A stretch of 64,000 nt of DNA from Pseudomonas sp. KUIN-1 (GTDB taxonomy: Bacteria > Pseudomonadota > Gammaproteobacteria > Pseudomonadales > Pseudomonadaceae): assembly GCF_009176725.1 (NCBI RefSeq), contig NZ_AP020337.1, forward strand, positions 1,178,001 to 1,242,000, written 5' to 3'. Under the pieces are notes generated by a model. That model had not been told where the DNA came from. It did not search any database and worked only from the letters and a program-made list of their open reading frames with translations. Shown in pieces: positions 35,029-46,272 of this stretch. Positions within the stretch are counted from its first letter, which is position 1. The number at the start of each line of letters is the position of its first letter. A program made the translations under genes and the position numbers.

Positions 35029-36165
35029 TCACGAACCGTCGTTATCGCCCTTGTCGCCTTTCTCGTGCGAGGGGTCGTAGACCTTGGTCAGGTCACCGCC
35101 CAGGCGGAACGTCTTGAACGGCTGCTTTTCGTGTTTCTCTTCCAGCACATCCGGGCTGCAGGTGTAGAGCGAGCAGTACGGTTCGAGCCAGGCGAATTTC
35201 GGATCTTTCTTCAGGTCCGTCATGTCCTGTTTCTCGCCGTTGTGTTCAGCGAATATCGAAGGGTCTTTGACGCCGGCCAGAACCCGGTCACCCAGACGCT
35301 TCAGGGCGCCATTGTTTTCCGGACGCAGATCCACGCCGTTGGCCTGGGCGAAGCTGGCAATCATCGCGAGCGGTGGCAATGCGTAGTTGTGATACGACAG
35401 TGCACGCTGACGACGCTTCATCTCGTTGGGCAGGAAACCGTCCTTGTCCACTTGATTGGCAGCGACCTTGTATTCCTTCACGGCCCAGTCGAACAGGTCC
35501 TGACGATTGGTGGCGACAGCGGTTGCCATCACTGACCAGGCAGCCCAGTACGAGTGGTTGTTGATCTTATCCAGCGGCAGATTGCTCCAGTCGCTGACCA
35601 CCTGATCGGCCAGTTTGCTGAACCAGGCTTCGATGATCTTCGCGTCCTGCTGACGATTGGCCAGCGGGTGCGACTCGGAGAACTTCAGGCGCAGGTAGGC
35701 GGAGGACATGCTGCCCAGAGCCCATTTGCGCATGGATTTACCGGTGTGGTTGAACTCGCGCGACTCCAGCGCATCGGCCTTGGCCCAGGTGGTCATCATG
35801 TTCAGCGCGCAATCGAGTTGTTCCGGACGACCGTCGCGCATGTACTGCATCACGACTTTGCTGACGCCACGCTCAAGGGTGGTGATGTCCTTGGTCGCAT
35901 CACGGAACGCTTCTTCGGATACCGCATTGAGCGTTGCGCGTGCCTTGTCCGAACCCTCGTACTTGCTGCGGAAGACCAGCTTGTCGGTGTAGGGCTTTGG
36001 AATGGCTTCACAACTGAAGTTGTGATCGCCAGTCTTGATTTTTTCGATCGGGGCGTCATAGCCCTTGGGTGGAACCAGTGCGGCGGATGCGCCCGTGGCC
36101 CAGGCCATCGATGACAGGATTGCCATCGACAGCAGGGTAGGGCGAATCAGTTTAGGAGTCTGCAT
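35029..36165 (-). CDS. algL: Alginate lyase AlgL
   Basis: A 378-residue periplasmic lyase of the alginate lyase (PL5) family. Signal peptide to about residue 29 ([16 protein letters not shown]). The catalytic block [16 protein letters not shown] lies near residue 205, and [20 protein letters not shown] follows. It cleaves polymer by beta-elimination and clears stray alginate from the periplasm. It follows algX by 8 bp. The C-terminal [10 protein letters not shown] tail is hydrophilic and not part of the fold. Confidence 0.95.
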   Translation of the reverse strand: MQTPKLIRPTLLSMAILSSMAWATGASAALVPPKGYDAPIEKIKTGDHNFSCEAIPKPYTDKLVFRSKYEGSDKARATLNAVSEEAFRDATKDITTLERGVSKVVMQYMRDGRPEQLDCALNMMTTWAKADALESREFNHTGKSMRKWALGSMSSAYLRLKFSESHPLANRQQDAKIIEAWFSKLADQVVSDWSNLPLDKINNHSYWAAWSVMATAVATNRQDLFDWAVKEYKVAANQVDKDGFLPNEMKRRQRALSYHNYALPPLAMIASFAQANGVDLRPENNGALKRLGDRVLAGVKDPSIFAEHNGEKQDMTDLKKDPKFAWLEPYCSLYTCSPDVLEEKHEKQPFKTFRLGGDLTKVYDPSHEKGDKGDNDGS

Positions 36166-36173
36166 AAGTCACC

Positions 36174-37613
36174 TCATAGTCCGGCTTGAGCGGTGTGTGT
36201 CGCAGCGCTCGGGAACACGTTGCGTTTGCATACTTTGGCTTCGACTTTTTGTGGTGCCGTGCCTGCTTCCGGTCCCTGGATTTCCAGCGCCAGCAGTTGC
36301 TGGTTGGCCCAATCCTCATCCTCGCGCAATTCAAAGGCGAAGCGTCCATCGGTGTCTGACGTTTCCGGTTTCTCGATTTTCAGATCCTCGTGGCGACCGT
36401 TCATGTACCAGAGCCTGGCCTGAAGGACTTTCACCGAGGTGTCGTCAAACTTGATGTCGATCTGATTGCTGCCGTTGCGAATGTCCTTGATGCCATTCTT
36501 GCCGTTGACCAACACTTCGTTGGTGCCCGGCTTGAGGGTGGTGCTGGCGCTCATGACGGCAGGCTTGCCTTCACAGCCGTTGTCCAGCAGCGACATCATC
36601 TGGCGATAGATGGTCTCCTGATCCAGGCGATACAGCGGCGAGAATTCCCAGATGAGAATTTTCGGCGGACGCTTCTGGAAGTCTTCACTGCCCAGGTACT
36701 GCAGCATCGAACCTTCCAGGCCACCACCAGGGAACGCCACGTTCAACACGTCAGCGCCCATGTATTCCTGGAGGAAGCCAGCGAAGTTGTAGTTCTTGCC
36801 GCTGTGGCTGGTACCGACCAGGGTGATTTCCGGGTTACCGGAATCGCCGAACAGGTCGCCGTCGCCTGCCTCACCCTTGGGCTCGGTGGTGAACTGGTCC
36901 ATGTACTGGATCGCGTAGCTGGTGCCGCACAATTGACCCGCCATATTGTGCAAAGTGCCCGTCTTGCCCATGCGTCCGGAAATATGACTTTCGAACTCAC
37001 GCTTGGGGATGTCGCTGTAACCCGGAACTTTCTTCACGGTTTCGGCAACGATCTTCGCCGTACGCTGCGCGCCATACGGCGTCCAGTGCTGGTCACCGCG
37101 GAAGTAGAAATCATGCGCCTGCTGCTCGTTGGTCAACGGCGACAGGTCAGGGACCCAGTAGCCCATCTTGCTGAAGCGGCCGAGCATGGCCTGATAGTTT
37201 TTCAGCGCCTTGTCGTAGTCGAACTTGTCGCGTTCGGCCGGGAACAATTTGTTGCGATCCACCAGACCACGGGTCGGCTGATACACCACGACCAGCTCGA
37301 CGCCTTTGCTCTTGAACGCATCGTGCAGTTCTTTCATGCGGCGATAGCCGGCAGGCGTGGTGTCGAACTCGGTGCGCAGGTCTTCCTGAGTCCGGAACAG
37401 CCAGTCGCCCTGGGCCTGGACCAGCGTGGTGAAGTTCTGCTGATAGCGCGTGGTGTAGTTTTTCGCGTCATGCGCGGCCGGGCACAGCGAGCAGCAGGGC
37501 TCGGCCTTGAACGTCGGTGCTTGCGAGTCGTCTGCCCGAGCGACACCCGCGGCGGCCATCAAGGCGGCGGTGAGGCTGGACAGGCTCAACAGCTTGATCA
37601 GATGTGCGTGCAT
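36174..37613 (-). CDS. algX: Alginate O-acetyltransferase AlgX
   Basis: A 479-residue periplasmic protein with a signal peptide (AAAGVARADDS). The SGNH-like domain has RGDQHWTPYGAQRTAK (Asp, His) and LVGTSHSGKNYN (Ser); a C-terminal carbohydrate-binding module follows from about residue 345. It is the terminal acetyltransferase acting on the polymer. The start at 37613 has AGGAAGGG 8 bases upstream; an ATG at 37631 overlaps the algG stop and would add six residues. Confidence 0.94.
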   Translation of the reverse strand: MHAHLIKLLSLSSLTAALMAAAGVARADDSQAPTFKAEPCCSLCPAAHDAKNYTTRYQQNFTTLVQAQGDWLFRTQEDLRTEFDTTPAGYRRMKELHDAFKSKGVELVVVYQPTRGLVDRNKLFPAERDKFDYDKALKNYQAMLGRFSKMGYWVPDLSPLTNEQQAHDFYFRGDQHWTPYGAQRTAKIVAETVKKVPGYSDIPKREFESHISGRMGKTGTLHNMAGQLCGTSYAIQYMDQFTTEPKGEAGDGDLFGDSGNPEITLVGTSHSGKNYNFAGFLQEYMGADVLNVAFPGGGLEGSMLQYLGSEDFQKRPPKILIWEFSPLYRLDQETIYRQMMSLLDNGCEGKPAVMSASTTLKPGTNEVLVNGKNGIKDIRNGSNQIDIKFDDTSVKVLQARLWYMNGRHEDLKIEKPETSDTDGRFAFELREDEDWANQQLLALEIQGPEAGTAPQKVEAKVCKRNVFPSAATHTAQAGL

Positions 37614-37627
37614 AACAATACCCTTCC

Positions 37628-39238
37628 TCATTCCCGCAGCTCGGTCTGGCTTTCGACGGGGTCGATCAATACGGCTTTCTTCTGGCGTACCAGCAGGTCG
37701 AGGATTTCGTCCTGGCGCTCACCGAGGACGCCGTTGAGGCTGATACCGACTTCTTTGGTAGGCATCAGCATCGAGACGCGATACAGCTCGACACTCAGTG
37801 GCGAGTCGATGGACAGCGGGCCGGAGCCATTGCTGGACAGTTCGCCGCCGACCATGATCAGCGAGACCTGAGCGTCGAACGGATCGAGCTCGATGTCGCG
37901 GTCGGTGTCGCTCAGGTCCTTGATGTGGCCGTAGACGCCCATCAGGCCGTTGCCCATGGCGACGTTCTCGTACAGCTTGATGTTCACACTGTTACGTACG
38001 CGGATACCGTGGCGGCGGTTGGCGATCACGCGATTGCCCCACAGCAGGTTGTTGCCGCTTTCGTACAGGGTGATGCCGTCGGTGTGGTTCTGGTAAATCT
38101 CGTTGTAGGCGACGATGTTGCCGACGCTGTTACGGTCCAGAACCACGCCGGACAATTTGTTGTTGTGGCTCTTGTTGCGGAAGATGAAGCTGTTGTCCAC
38201 TTCCCGGGAAATGATGATCCCGTGCTTCTTTTTGGTCCCGTAAACGTCGTTTTCGGCGATGATCAGACCGTGCGAGCGGTCGTGCGGGTCAATGCCGTAA
38301 ATGATGTTGTCGCGGTAGGTGTTGCCCTTGACCACGAAGTCGCGGGTTTCATAGCAGTAGAAGCCGTACCACATGTCCGAGAACTCTGAATCGATGATCC
38401 AGCCCGTCGGTTCGGGACGCTTGAGCACCTTCGCGGTGTTGGGCGTGTACTGGGAAATACTGATGCCGTAGGACTTGCTCTGGTCGTAACCCAGGCTCGC
38501 CATTTTGGTATTGGCGATCCAGGTTTCCGAGCCACCCCAAGTCAGCAGGAAAGGGCGAAACTCGTCAGGCTTGCGATAGGTCGCCAGGCTGTTGCGGGTT
38601 TCACTCCAGCCATTGACCTGAGTGTGAGTGATCAGCATCTTGCCTTCACTGACGATGAACGAGCCCTTTTCCTGAGACAGACGCAATTCCTTGGTCTTGC
38701 TGTCGATCTCGAAGGTCCCGGTTTCCTTGATCAGGATCGGCAAGCGCGCCACGTAGACACCTGGCGAGACCTCGTTGAGGAACTGCTTGGGCACCTTCTT
38801 GGCCAGGTCCTGCAGGTTCACGTAGCCGTCGGAAATCATGATCGCTTGCGGGATACCGCGCTGACGGTTCACCCATTCGGCCATCTTGTTGTCACCGCCG
38901 ATGAATTCCTTCAGGCCGGTTTCTTCCATCATCCGCGAAACAGTGACCTTGCCCGGCTTGTTGCGCACGATCTTTTTCAGGGCGGCTTCGGCGGTGTAGC
39001 CCTTGAGGTCGGGCAACACCGGCTTGGCCATTTCCAGCGGCGCGGTCGGCGGGCTGGTGATGGTGTAGGTCTTGGCCTGATGCAATTCCTTGACCAGCGC
39101 CTTCTGTGCGTCGGGTACGACAGGCGCGTTGGCCAGCGCCACACCGCTGGCCATCAGCAGGGCGCTGGTCAGCAGTGCGCTTTCGAGCAGGGCGTGCGGC
39201 CAGTGCCGGCTACGCCCGTTGCTTGTATGACTGTTCAT
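37628..39238 (-). CDS. algG: Mannuronan C5-epimerase AlgG
   Basis: A 536-residue periplasmic enzyme that converts D-mannuronate to L-guluronate within the polymer. Signal peptide to about residue 36 (SGVALANAPV), then a right-handed beta-helix with the catalytic IIYGIDPHDRSHGLII and repeated CASH-type turns (NKSHNNKLSGVVLDRNS, GNNLLWGNRVIANRRHGIRV). The start at 39238 follows AAAGGAG by 8 bases; upstream in-frame codons overlap algE. Confidence 0.95.
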   Translation of the reverse strand: MNSHTSNGRSRHWPHALLESALLTSALLMASGVALANAPVVPDAQKALVKELHQAKTYTITSPPTAPLEMAKPVLPDLKGYTAEAALKKIVRNKPGKVTVSRMMEETGLKEFIGGDNKMAEWVNRQRGIPQAIMISDGYVNLQDLAKKVPKQFLNEVSPGVYVARLPILIKETGTFEIDSKTKELRLSQEKGSFIVSEGKMLITHTQVNGWSETRNSLATYRKPDEFRPFLLTWGGSETWIANTKMASLGYDQSKSYGISISQYTPNTAKVLKRPEPTGWIIDSEFSDMWYGFYCYETRDFVVKGNTYRDNIIYGIDPHDRSHGLIIAENDVYGTKKKHGIIISREVDNSFIFRNKSHNNKLSGVVLDRNSVGNIVAYNEIYQNHTDGITLYESGNNLLWGNRVIANRRHGIRVRNSVNIKLYENVAMGNGLMGVYGHIKDLSDTDRDIELDPFDAQVSLIMVGGELSSNGSGPLSIDSPLSVELYRVSMLMPTKEVGISLNGVLGERQDEILDLLVRQKKAVLIDPVESQTELRE

Positions 39239-39264
39239 CTCTGGCACTCCTTTGGCGGTTCGCA

Positions 39265-40749
39265 TCAGAAGCGCCAGATGACGTCGACAACAGCGCGGTG
39301 CATGTAGCTGTCCACGTTGCTCTGATACGCGTCGCCTGGCTTGAAGACACCTGCGCGCAGGCGCACCAGTGCCGAAGGTTCATCGAACGACTGGCTCAAC
39401 GAGGCTGGCAGCAGGCCTTGCTTGAAGTACTTGGTCACGACCAGGTCCATTTCCTGACCCAGGTCCTTGCTGCCGTCTTCCAGTGGCAGCGAGCTGAAGG
39501 TACCGTCCTGATTGTCGTTCACCGCATTGATGCCCGAGCCGCCGATACCAGTATTGCCGTCCACGCGACGGAACTTGTGGTAGATCAGCGACGCGTCGTA
39601 TTCCTCGTTCATCTGCCAGGAGGCGAACAGCGAGCCGGTTTCCACGTTGGCCATTTCGCCCTGGAAGGCTTCACCGAAGCGATGGATGCGCGAACGCGTG
39701 CCGGTCCAGTTGGAGCGGTTACTTTCCAGACCGTTCTGGACGTAGTCTTTGCTGGCGCGCGAGTAGGCGGCGCCGACTTGCCATTGCGGGTCCAGACGCA
39801 GGCGCAGGCCCAGGTCGGTGGCCCAGCCATTCATGTCACGGCTGTTCTTTTCGCCGGCGATGAACTGGTCGTTGGGAGCAGAGGTCACGCCGATTTCGTC
39901 GCGCGTTCCGTTCAGCCAGGTCAGGCTGCCCCAGTAGTTGAGCTGATTGGTGTTGCTGCGATAGTTGTAGGCATCGCTGTCAGCCTGCAGGCCGACCCAG
40001 GTCAGATCGCCATTGGACGTCTTGTCCAGATCATCCAGCACCTGACCCTGAGACTTGAGCTTGCCGTCGTCAGCACTGTGGTGAGCGCGGATACCGGCCC
40101 AGTTGCCTGGTGTCCACTGATAGCTGACCGAGCCGAACAGGTGTTTGCGATCTTCATCGTCAGGTGCCAGTTCGGTCAGGTCGGTGCGGTATTCGCTGAA
40201 ACGCTGGGCAGCACCCAGTTCAGCGCGCAACAGTGTGGTATCGAACGACCAGTTGATGGCCTCGATGTTGGTGTCGTGCCATTGACCGTCGTCGTTGCGC
40301 AGACGCTGACGACCGATTTTCAAAATCTCGCCAGGGTAGGGCGTGAAACCGCTGTAGCCGATCCAGAACTCACGCAGTGCCGCGTAGGTTTTGTCGGCTT
40401 CGCGCTCGCTGGCGGTGCCACGCGAAGTCTGGGTGCCGCTGCCGTCGCTGTTGCTCTGCTCCAGCGGGTCGGTCTGAATGATGTCGGTGGCGGTGACCAC
40501 CTGGCCCATCGCGTAACCGCTCCAGTCGCCGCGCTCGCCATAGACCCAGGGACGCAGGTCCAGGCCCACACCGTTGACGTCGCCGCCCGAACGGGTGCCC
40601 AGATCGCGATCATCCTCGGCCTGCGCCGTGGCTTTGATTTCGATACCGAAATTCTGCGGTTGTTCGGTCAGCGCTGCCAGCGTCGGGCAGGCCCACAACA
40701 GGGTGAAGCCAAGGCCCATGCCGGCGGCCATCAGGGGATTCAACTTCAT
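39265..40749 (-). CDS. algE: Outer-membrane alginate export porin AlgE
   Basis: A 494-residue outer-membrane beta-barrel with a signal peptide ([10 protein letters not shown], about residue 26) and alternating strands ending in aromatic VVDVIWRF. Blocks typical of AlgE are [21 protein letters not shown] and [29 protein letters not shown]. It is the electropositive exit pore for alginate, paired with the lipoprotein AlgK. Its ATG overlaps the algK stop as ATGA. Confidence 0.95.
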   Translation of the reverse strand: MKLNPLMAAGMGLGFTLLWACPTLAALTEQPQNFGIEIKATAQAEDDRDLGTRSGGDVNGVGLDLRPWVYGERGDWSGYAMGQVVTATDIIQTDPLEQSNSDGSGTQTSRGTASEREADKTYAALREFWIGYSGFTPYPGEILKIGRQRLRNDDGQWHDTNIEAINWSFDTTLLRAELGAAQRFSEYRTDLTELAPDDEDRKHLFGSVSYQWTPGNWAGIRAHHSADDGKLKSQGQVLDDLDKTSNGDLTWVGLQADSDAYNYRSNTNQLNYWGSLTWLNGTRDEIGVTSAPNDQFIAGEKNSRDMNGWATDLGLRLRLDPQWQVGAAYSRASKDYVQNGLESNRSNWTGTRSRIHRFGEAFQGEMANVETGSLFASWQMNEEYDASLIYHKFRRVDGNTGIGGSGINAVNDNQDGTFSSLPLEDGSKDLGQEMDLVVTKYFKQGLLPASLSQSFDEPSALVRLRAGVFKPGDAYQSNVDSYMHRAVVDVIWRF

Positions 40750-42158
40750 AATGCTTCCTCACCGTCTTTTTCTTCTTGCAGGGCCTGCAATGCCATCGCG
40801 TTCTGAGTGGCGGTAGCGCCCCGGACTTTTTGCTCGCGTGCCAACAGGTCTTTGGCGGTGGCGAGCTTTTCAGGCGGCAGTTGTGTATTGAGGGCTTCGG
40901 CAAGCTCGGTCGCTTGCGGGGTCTGACTGGCCAGCGCCAGTTGCGCGAACACCCAGGCGTTGACCGGGTCGGGCATAGTGCCCTTGCCCTGCGAGAACAG
41001 TTGCGCAAGGGCGAAGTCGGCGCTGTTCTGGCCACCACGGGCGGCGGTCAGCAACTCGTCCACGGCCTTTTGCGAGTAGACCTGGCCCAGGTAGCCGCGA
41101 CGGTAGATCTGACCCAGGTAGTAATGGGCAGAGATTTCCGTTGCGGTGGCTTTCTTCAGGTGCTCCTCGGCCTTGACGGCATCGGGCGTGACCCATTTGC
41201 CCTCGTAGTACAGGCGTCCGAGCAGCAGCTCTGCGCGTGGCTGGTCCGCCGCGCGGCCGTTGTTCAGGTATTCCATCATCTTGTTGACGTCGCCCAGTTC
41301 GGGGAAGTCGTAAAGCAGTTTGGCCAGCGTGACCCATGAGATCGGGTAGCCCGGCGCAACGCTTTCCAGCAATTGCTGAGCGGTCTTTTCGTCCGGCGTA
41401 CCGATGGTGGAGTCACCCAGTACGCGCGCGACGCTGTCCACTCGTTGTGCATTGACGCGGCCAGCGGCGTATTCGCTCTTGAGCTTTTCGATCAAGGCCG
41501 TGCGTTGCTCGGCCTGGCCGCGTGTCTGGTAGACAGTGGCCAGTTCGACGTAGCAGATATCCGTGGCCGACAGTGCCTGTTTGCAGATGCTCTCGACCTC
41601 GTCGAGGTGTTGAGCATAAGTGCCCTGGGTGCGATACAGCAGCACCTGAGCCAGACCTGCTTCCGGATAACCGGCGGCGCGCCACTCGCTGATCTTCTGC
41701 TGCGCATTCACTTCAGGGAAGGTGTGCGGGTACTGCAGATACAGCATGGCCAGCGGGATCAGCGTGCCGGATTCGCCATTGGCGAAGGCCTTCTTCAGCA
41801 GGCCTTCGGCTTCGCGGTGTTCGGCTTCTGTGGCATCGGGCTTGGCCGCCAGCAGACGGCCCAGGCGCGACTGCGCACGAGGCGACGTCTCTGCTGCAGC
41901 ACGATAAGTGGCCTCGGCCTGCTTGAGCTGAGCGGGGTCGCGAGTCGCGACCTGAATATCGGCCAGGCCGACTTGCGCGTCGCTATAGCCCAGGTCCGCC
42001 AGCTGCCGATAGTTCTGCTCCGCCAATGCCGTGTCGCCGTTTTTCAGGGCTTCATTGGCAAGGCGTTGATCAGGCAGGCCGGCACAGCCGCTCAGGCCGA
42101 GCGCGACGGCGAGGCTCAATAGCGTGGGGGTCGACAGGCGTCGTAGTGGGCTGTTCAT
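40746..42158 (-). CDS. algK: Alginate secretion lipoprotein AlgK
   Basis: A 470-residue outer-membrane lipoprotein with lipobox GLSGC (Cys25) and a superhelix of TPR/Sel1-like repeats through most of its length (for example [23 protein letters not shown] and [21 protein letters not shown]). It localises AlgE and bridges it to the periplasmic complex. It starts 2 bp after alg44, so the two are tightly coupled. Confidence 0.94.
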   Translation of the reverse strand: MNSPLRRLSTPTLLSLAVALGLSGCAGLPDQRLANEALKNGDTALAEQNYRQLADLGYSDAQVGLADIQVATRDPAQLKQAEATYRAAAETSPRAQSRLGRLLAAKPDATEAEHREAEGLLKKAFANGESGTLIPLAMLYLQYPHTFPEVNAQQKISEWRAAGYPEAGLAQVLLYRTQGTYAQHLDEVESICKQALSATDICYVELATVYQTRGQAEQRTALIEKLKSEYAAGRVNAQRVDSVARVLGDSTIGTPDEKTAQQLLESVAPGYPISWVTLAKLLYDFPELGDVNKMMEYLNNGRAADQPRAELLLGRLYYEGKWVTPDAVKAEEHLKKATATEISAHYYLGQIYRRGYLGQVYSQKAVDELLTAARGGQNSADFALAQLFSQGKGTMPDPVNAWVFAQLALASQTPQATELAEALNTQLPPEKLATAKDLLAREQKVRGATATQNAMALQALQEEKDGEEAL

Positions 42159-42160
42159 GG

Positions 42161-43333
42161 TTACAGACCCGCAGCCATGGCTTTATCGATCAGCCAGTTC
42201 ACGGACGGGCCGCGATCGCTGACCACTTCGACAGGGCGACCGGCAAGCGAGCTGCTCAGGCTTTCGTCAGGCTTGATCTGCACGCGGATGTCGGTAGACA
42301 GGTCGGCGTCGCTCAGGTTAGTGCTGCTGACGATCTGGCCGGTGCGCAGTTTGTCTTCGCCAGCGATCTGGAAGCTGACACGTGTGCCTGGCTTGACATC
42401 GTTGAACTGGCGATAGGTGAAGCGTGCTTCAACCGTGGCCGGCGCGTTGCGTGGCACCAGTTGGAAGATCACCTGACCCTTGGACGCGAACTGACCGTCG
42501 GCCACCAGTTGGCGAGCCACGACGCAATCGCACGGGCTGGTCATGGTGCCGCTCATCTGCTTGCCATACAGCTCTTCGATCTTGGCCGGCTGCAGGTCTT
42601 CACCCGTCAGGCTGCCCTTGAGCATTTCCAGCATGCTGGTGTTGAAGGAGGCCAGCGGGGCGCCTTTGGCAGCTTCGCCGTTCTGGGCGACCAGGCTTTG
42701 CACGGTACCTTCACGCGGCATGGTCACGTCCATGCTTGGAATGGTGACCAGGCCGGCCGATGCATGGCTGACGAAGTACAGGCCATAGATCGTCTTGAAG
42801 ATGAAGCCGAAAGCGGCCAGACCGACAATGAACACGCCCAGGCTGAACGTTACGGCGCGCAGGCGACCCATGGCGCTCATGCCGCCGTCCTTGCCCTTGA
42901 CCTTGCGTGCCTTGGTGAAGTTGTCGCGCTGCAGCGTGGCCAGCACTTCGCCCAGGGTGACGACTTCGCCGGACAGGTGCGAGGTGATCAGGTGGCGCAG
43001 GGTTGCGATGTCCTGAGGTTCCAGGTTCTGGAACTGGCAACCGATGCGGTTGCTGGTGTTGTCGATCGAGCGCACTTGCAGATCGACGTCCATGGCCAGG
43101 CCAAGGTTGTCGATGATGAATTGCAGGCGTCCCTTGACGATCTGACCTTCGCTGAATTTCTGCCCGGATGGAGCAACGAAGCTCAGGCCACCGGCCGACA
43201 GGTCTTCGACACGTACCAGTGGCGCGTTGGGCTGATCATTCAGCAGGCGCAGCTTGGCAGGGATCTTGATCCGCGCGTGTTGGCGCTGGGCTTCGGATTC
43301 ATGTACGACGTTCGCATTCACGGCTGTATTCAT
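42161..43333 (-). CDS. alg44: c-di-GMP receptor/copolymerase Alg44
   Basis: A 390-residue inner-membrane protein. Residues 10-120 are a PilZ domain with R17-x3-R21 (QRQHAR) and D44-x-S46-x2-G49 (DLSAGG), the c-di-GMP-binding residues known in P. aeruginosa Alg44. One membrane helix (about 160-185, VTFSLGVFIVGLAAFGFIF) leads to a periplasmic HlyD-like part. c-di-GMP binding activates polymerisation by Alg8. Confidence 0.95.
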   Translation of the reverse strand: MNTAVNANVVHESEAQRQHARIKIPAKLRLLNDQPNAPLVRVEDLSAGGLSFVAPSGQKFSEGQIVKGRLQFIIDNLGLAMDVDLQVRSIDNTSNRIGCQFQNLEPQDIATLRHLITSHLSGEVVTLGEVLATLQRDNFTKARKVKGKDGGMSAMGRLRAVTFSLGVFIVGLAAFGFIFKTIYGLYFVSHASAGLVTIPSMDVTMPREGTVQSLVAQNGEAAKGAPLASFNTSMLEMLKGSLTGEDLQPAKIEELYGKQMSGTMTSPCDCVVARQLVADGQFASKGQVIFQLVPRNAPATVEARFTYRQFNDVKPGTRVSFQIAGEDKLRTGQIVSSTNLSDADLSTDIRVQIKPDESLSSSLAGRPVEVVSDRGPSVNWLIDKAMAAGL

Positions 43334-43373
43334 GGCTATTTTTCCTACTTAAGCAATTAATCCGTTGGCCCGG

Positions 43374-44855
43374 TCAAACCATCGTCAACAGCACGGCGAC
43401 GAAGATGGTGCCAGCCGAGAAAGTCATGGTTCGGGACGACCACGTGTTGAACCAGCCCTGAAAGCTGGCCATGTCGCGGCTTAGTTTGGTGTCCTGGCGA
43501 GTCCAGGACTGGCGGTCCAGGCGGAAGAAGACATAGATCTTCATCAGCGCACCGACGATCTGGTTGTAATAGAGAATGATCGGGTAGGCAGGCCCGATCC
43601 TGTGTCCCGAGAGGGACAGCAGTAGGGTGAGGATCAGGCGGGTCATGCCGATCCACAGCAGATACATCAGCAGGAACGCGCCGCCATACTTGAAGCTGGC
43701 GATCAGGGCGACGGTCAGACCGAGAATGGAGGTCCACATCGACACACGCTGGTCAAACAGCACGATGCTGGTGAAGATCCCCAGGCGACGTACGCCCAGA
43801 CCCAGTGCACGCGAGTTCTGACGCAGGTTGTTGCCGTACCAGCGATACATCAGCTTGCGGCTGGCCTTCAGGAAGCTCTTCTCGGGCGGGTGTTCCACGG
43901 TGTTGATCGCTGCGTCCGGCACGTAGAACGTGTCGTAACCCAGGCGCATCAGGCTGAACCAGCTGGACTTGTCGTCGCCGGTCAGGAAGCGGAAGGTGCC
44001 CAGACGCCAGTGATTGAGCGAGTCGCTTTCCACGTCGGCAATGAACTCGGGGTCGGTTACCACGGTTGCGCGGAACACCGACATGCGACCGGTCATGGTC
44101 AACACGCGTTTGGACAGGGCCATCGAGCACATGTTGATGTGACGCTGAGCGAAACGCAGCTTGTGCCACTCGCTCATGATGTAGCCGCCACGCACTTCAC
44201 AGAACTCGTTGGTGGTCAGGCCGCCGACATTGTCGAACAACTGGAACCACGGTACGGTCTTGGCGACCACACCTTCGTTGAGCACGGTGTCACCGTCGAT
44301 CACCGCAACCACGGCACGGCTGTCAGGCAAGTGACGCGAGATGGCACGGAAGCCATAGGCCAGGCCATCGCGCTTGCCGGTGCCCGGAATGCGTACGAAG
44401 TCCAGCTTGACGCGCTCTGGCGGATTGAACTTGGCCCACATGCTCTTGACCAGCAGCTCATCGGACATTTCCACCAGCGAGCAGACGATCGTCGTCGGCA
44501 GGCCGCAGTCGATGGCTTCGCGGATAACCGAGTTGTAGACCTGTGCGGTGGTCAGCGCGTCGATACGAAAGCTGGTGACCATCAGAAACACATGGGACGG
44601 GTCTGCTGCGCTGCCCAGCTTGCGAACCTTGCGGCGCAAGTGCGGGTACACGATGTACAGGAAAATCATCCCGCGCACGAAGTGCGTGATCCCCATCGAG
44701 TAGCGCCAGATGCCAACGGCGCCAATCAGGAATATAAAGTTCTTCGACTGTGAGTCGAAGATACTGGTAGGCAATGCCGCGGCAAGGCCCATGAGTAAAC
44801 TTAAATAGAACAGCCAACCTGCGGCCTGTAACAGGCCGTGCTTGAGCCTCTGCAT
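43374..44855 (-). CDS. alg8: Alginate polymerase glycosyltransferase Alg8
   Basis: A 493-residue inner-membrane family 2 glycosyltransferase that polymerises GDP-mannuronate. N-terminal helices ([19 protein letters not shown]), a cytosolic domain with [11 protein letters not shown] (DxD), [10 protein letters not shown] and [13 protein letters not shown], and four C-terminal helices. It acts with Alg44. A 100-bp gap separates it from algD. Confidence 0.95.
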   Translation of the reverse strand: MQRLKHGLLQAAGWLFYLSLLMGLAAALPTSIFDSQSKNFIFLIGAVGIWRYSMGITHFVRGMIFLYIVYPHLRRKVRKLGSAADPSHVFLMVTSFRIDALTTAQVYNSVIREAIDCGLPTTIVCSLVEMSDELLVKSMWAKFNPPERVKLDFVRIPGTGKRDGLAYGFRAISRHLPDSRAVVAVIDGDTVLNEGVVAKTVPWFQLFDNVGGLTTNEFCEVRGGYIMSEWHKLRFAQRHINMCSMALSKRVLTMTGRMSVFRATVVTDPEFIADVESDSLNHWRLGTFRFLTGDDKSSWFSLMRLGYDTFYVPDAAINTVEHPPEKSFLKASRKLMYRWYGNNLRQNSRALGLGVRRLGIFTSIVLFDQRVSMWTSILGLTVALIASFKYGGAFLLMYLLWIGMTRLILTLLLSLSGHRIGPAYPIILYYNQIVGALMKIYVFFRLDRQSWTRQDTKLSRDMASFQGWFNTWSSRTMTFSAGTIFVAVLLTMV

Positions 44856-44955
44856 AATCGTATCCCTAAGTCAGTTGCGAGCCTCAAGCCCCAGGCTGCA
44901 AGCACATTGCTTGAGCCTGTGGCCTGGAGCCTGGCGCTTGTGGCTTGCGGCTGAT

Positions 44956-46272
44956 TTACCAGCAGATACCTTCGGCACGACCGTCTTCGCTGGTGGCGTT
45001 GGCCATGAAGCCCACCAGATCGATGACGCGCTTGCCTTCAGGGGTCTTGTTGGCGAGGGCGCGGAAACGCTCATCGCGGTTGCCGAGGATAATGACATCG
45101 GAGTCATTGATGACCTGGTCGAAGTCCGAGTTCAGCAGCGAGGAAACGTGCGGAATCTTGGATTCGATGTAGTCCTTGTTGGCACCGTGAACGCGTGCAT
45201 ATTCAACGTTGCTGTCAAAGATGCTCAGTTCGAAGCCCTTGCCGATCAGCATTTCGGCCAGCTCTACCAGCGGGCTTTCACGCAGATCGTCAGTGCCGGC
45301 CTTGAAGCTCAGACCCAGCAGTGCAACCTTGCGGGTGTCGTAGCTGGCAACCATGTCGAACGCGTTCTGCACTTGCGAGGTGTTACTGCGCATCAGCGAG
45401 TTGAGCAGGGGGGCTTCAACGTCCAGGCTGCTGGCGCGGTAGGTCAGGGCGCGAACGTCTTTCGGCAGGCACGAGCCGCCGAATGCGAAGCCAGGGCGCA
45501 TGTAGTACTGGGACAGGTTCAGCGCCTTGTCCTGGCAGACCACGTCCATCACTTCACGGCCATCGACGCCGACAGCCTTGGCAATGTTGCCGATTTCGTT
45601 GGCGAAAGTAACCTTGGTGGCGTGCCACACGTTGCAGGTGTACTTGATCATCTCGGCAACGGCGATGTCCTTGCGGATGATCGGTGCATCGAGTTCTTCG
45701 TACAGCGATTGCAGAACGTCGCCCGACGCTTTGTCGAACTCGCCGATGACGGTCATTGGCGGCAGGTCGTAGTCCTTGATCGCAGTACTTTCGCGCAGGA
45801 ACTCAGGGTTGACGGCGACACCGAAGTCAACACCGGCTTTCTTGCCGGAGCAGTCTTCCAGAATCGGGATAACGACGTTGGCAACAGTGCCCGGCAGTAC
45901 GGTACTGCGAACCACGATAGTGTGGCGGGTGGCTTTGTCACGCAGGACATAACCGATTTCGCGGCACACCGACTCAATGTAATCCAGTTCCAGATCGCCG
46001 TTCTTCTTGCTCGGCGTACCGACGCAGATCATCGACAGATCGGTGGCGCGAATGGCTTCGGCGAAGTCTGTAGTGCCGCGCAGTTTTCCGGTACTGATAC
46101 CTTTCTGCAACAGCTCTTCCAGACCCGGTTCAACGATAGGTGATTTGCCGTTGTTGATCAGGTCGATCTTGGTGCTGGAAATATCCACACCCACTACTTC
46201 GTGACCGCGGGCAGACAGGCAACCGGCACAGACTGCACCGACATAACCCAAACCAAATATGCTGATACGCAT
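44956..46272 (-). CDS. algD: GDP-mannose 6-dehydrogenase
   Basis: A 438-residue cytoplasmic enzyme that oxidises GDP-mannose to GDP-mannuronate, the committed step of alginate synthesis. MRISIFGLGYVGAVCAGCL is the NAD-binding Rossmann start; GFAFGGSCLPKDVRALTYRA contains the catalytic Cys; LSFKAGTDDLRESPLVELAE is in the C-terminal domain. GAGGAG lies 7 bases ahead of the ATG. First gene of the 12-gene operon and its main control point. Confidence 0.97.
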   Translation of the reverse strand: MRISIFGLGYVGAVCAGCLSARGHEVVGVDISSTKIDLINNGKSPIVEPGLEELLQKGISTGKLRGTTDFAEAIRATDLSMICVGTPSKKNGDLELDYIESVCREIGYVLRDKATRHTIVVRSTVLPGTVANVVIPILEDCSGKKAGVDFGVAVNPEFLRESTAIKDYDLPPMTVIGEFDKASGDVLQSLYEELDAPIIRKDIAVAEMIKYTCNVWHATKVTFANEIGNIAKAVGVDGREVMDVVCQDKALNLSQYYMRPGFAFGGSCLPKDVRALTYRASSLDVEAPLLNSLMRSNTSQVQNAFDMVASYDTRKVALLGLSFKAGTDDLRESPLVELAEMLIGKGFELSIFDSNVEYARVHGANKDYIESKIPHVSSLLNSDFDQVINDSDVIILGNRDERFRALANKTPEGKRVIDLVGFMANATSEDGRAEGICW

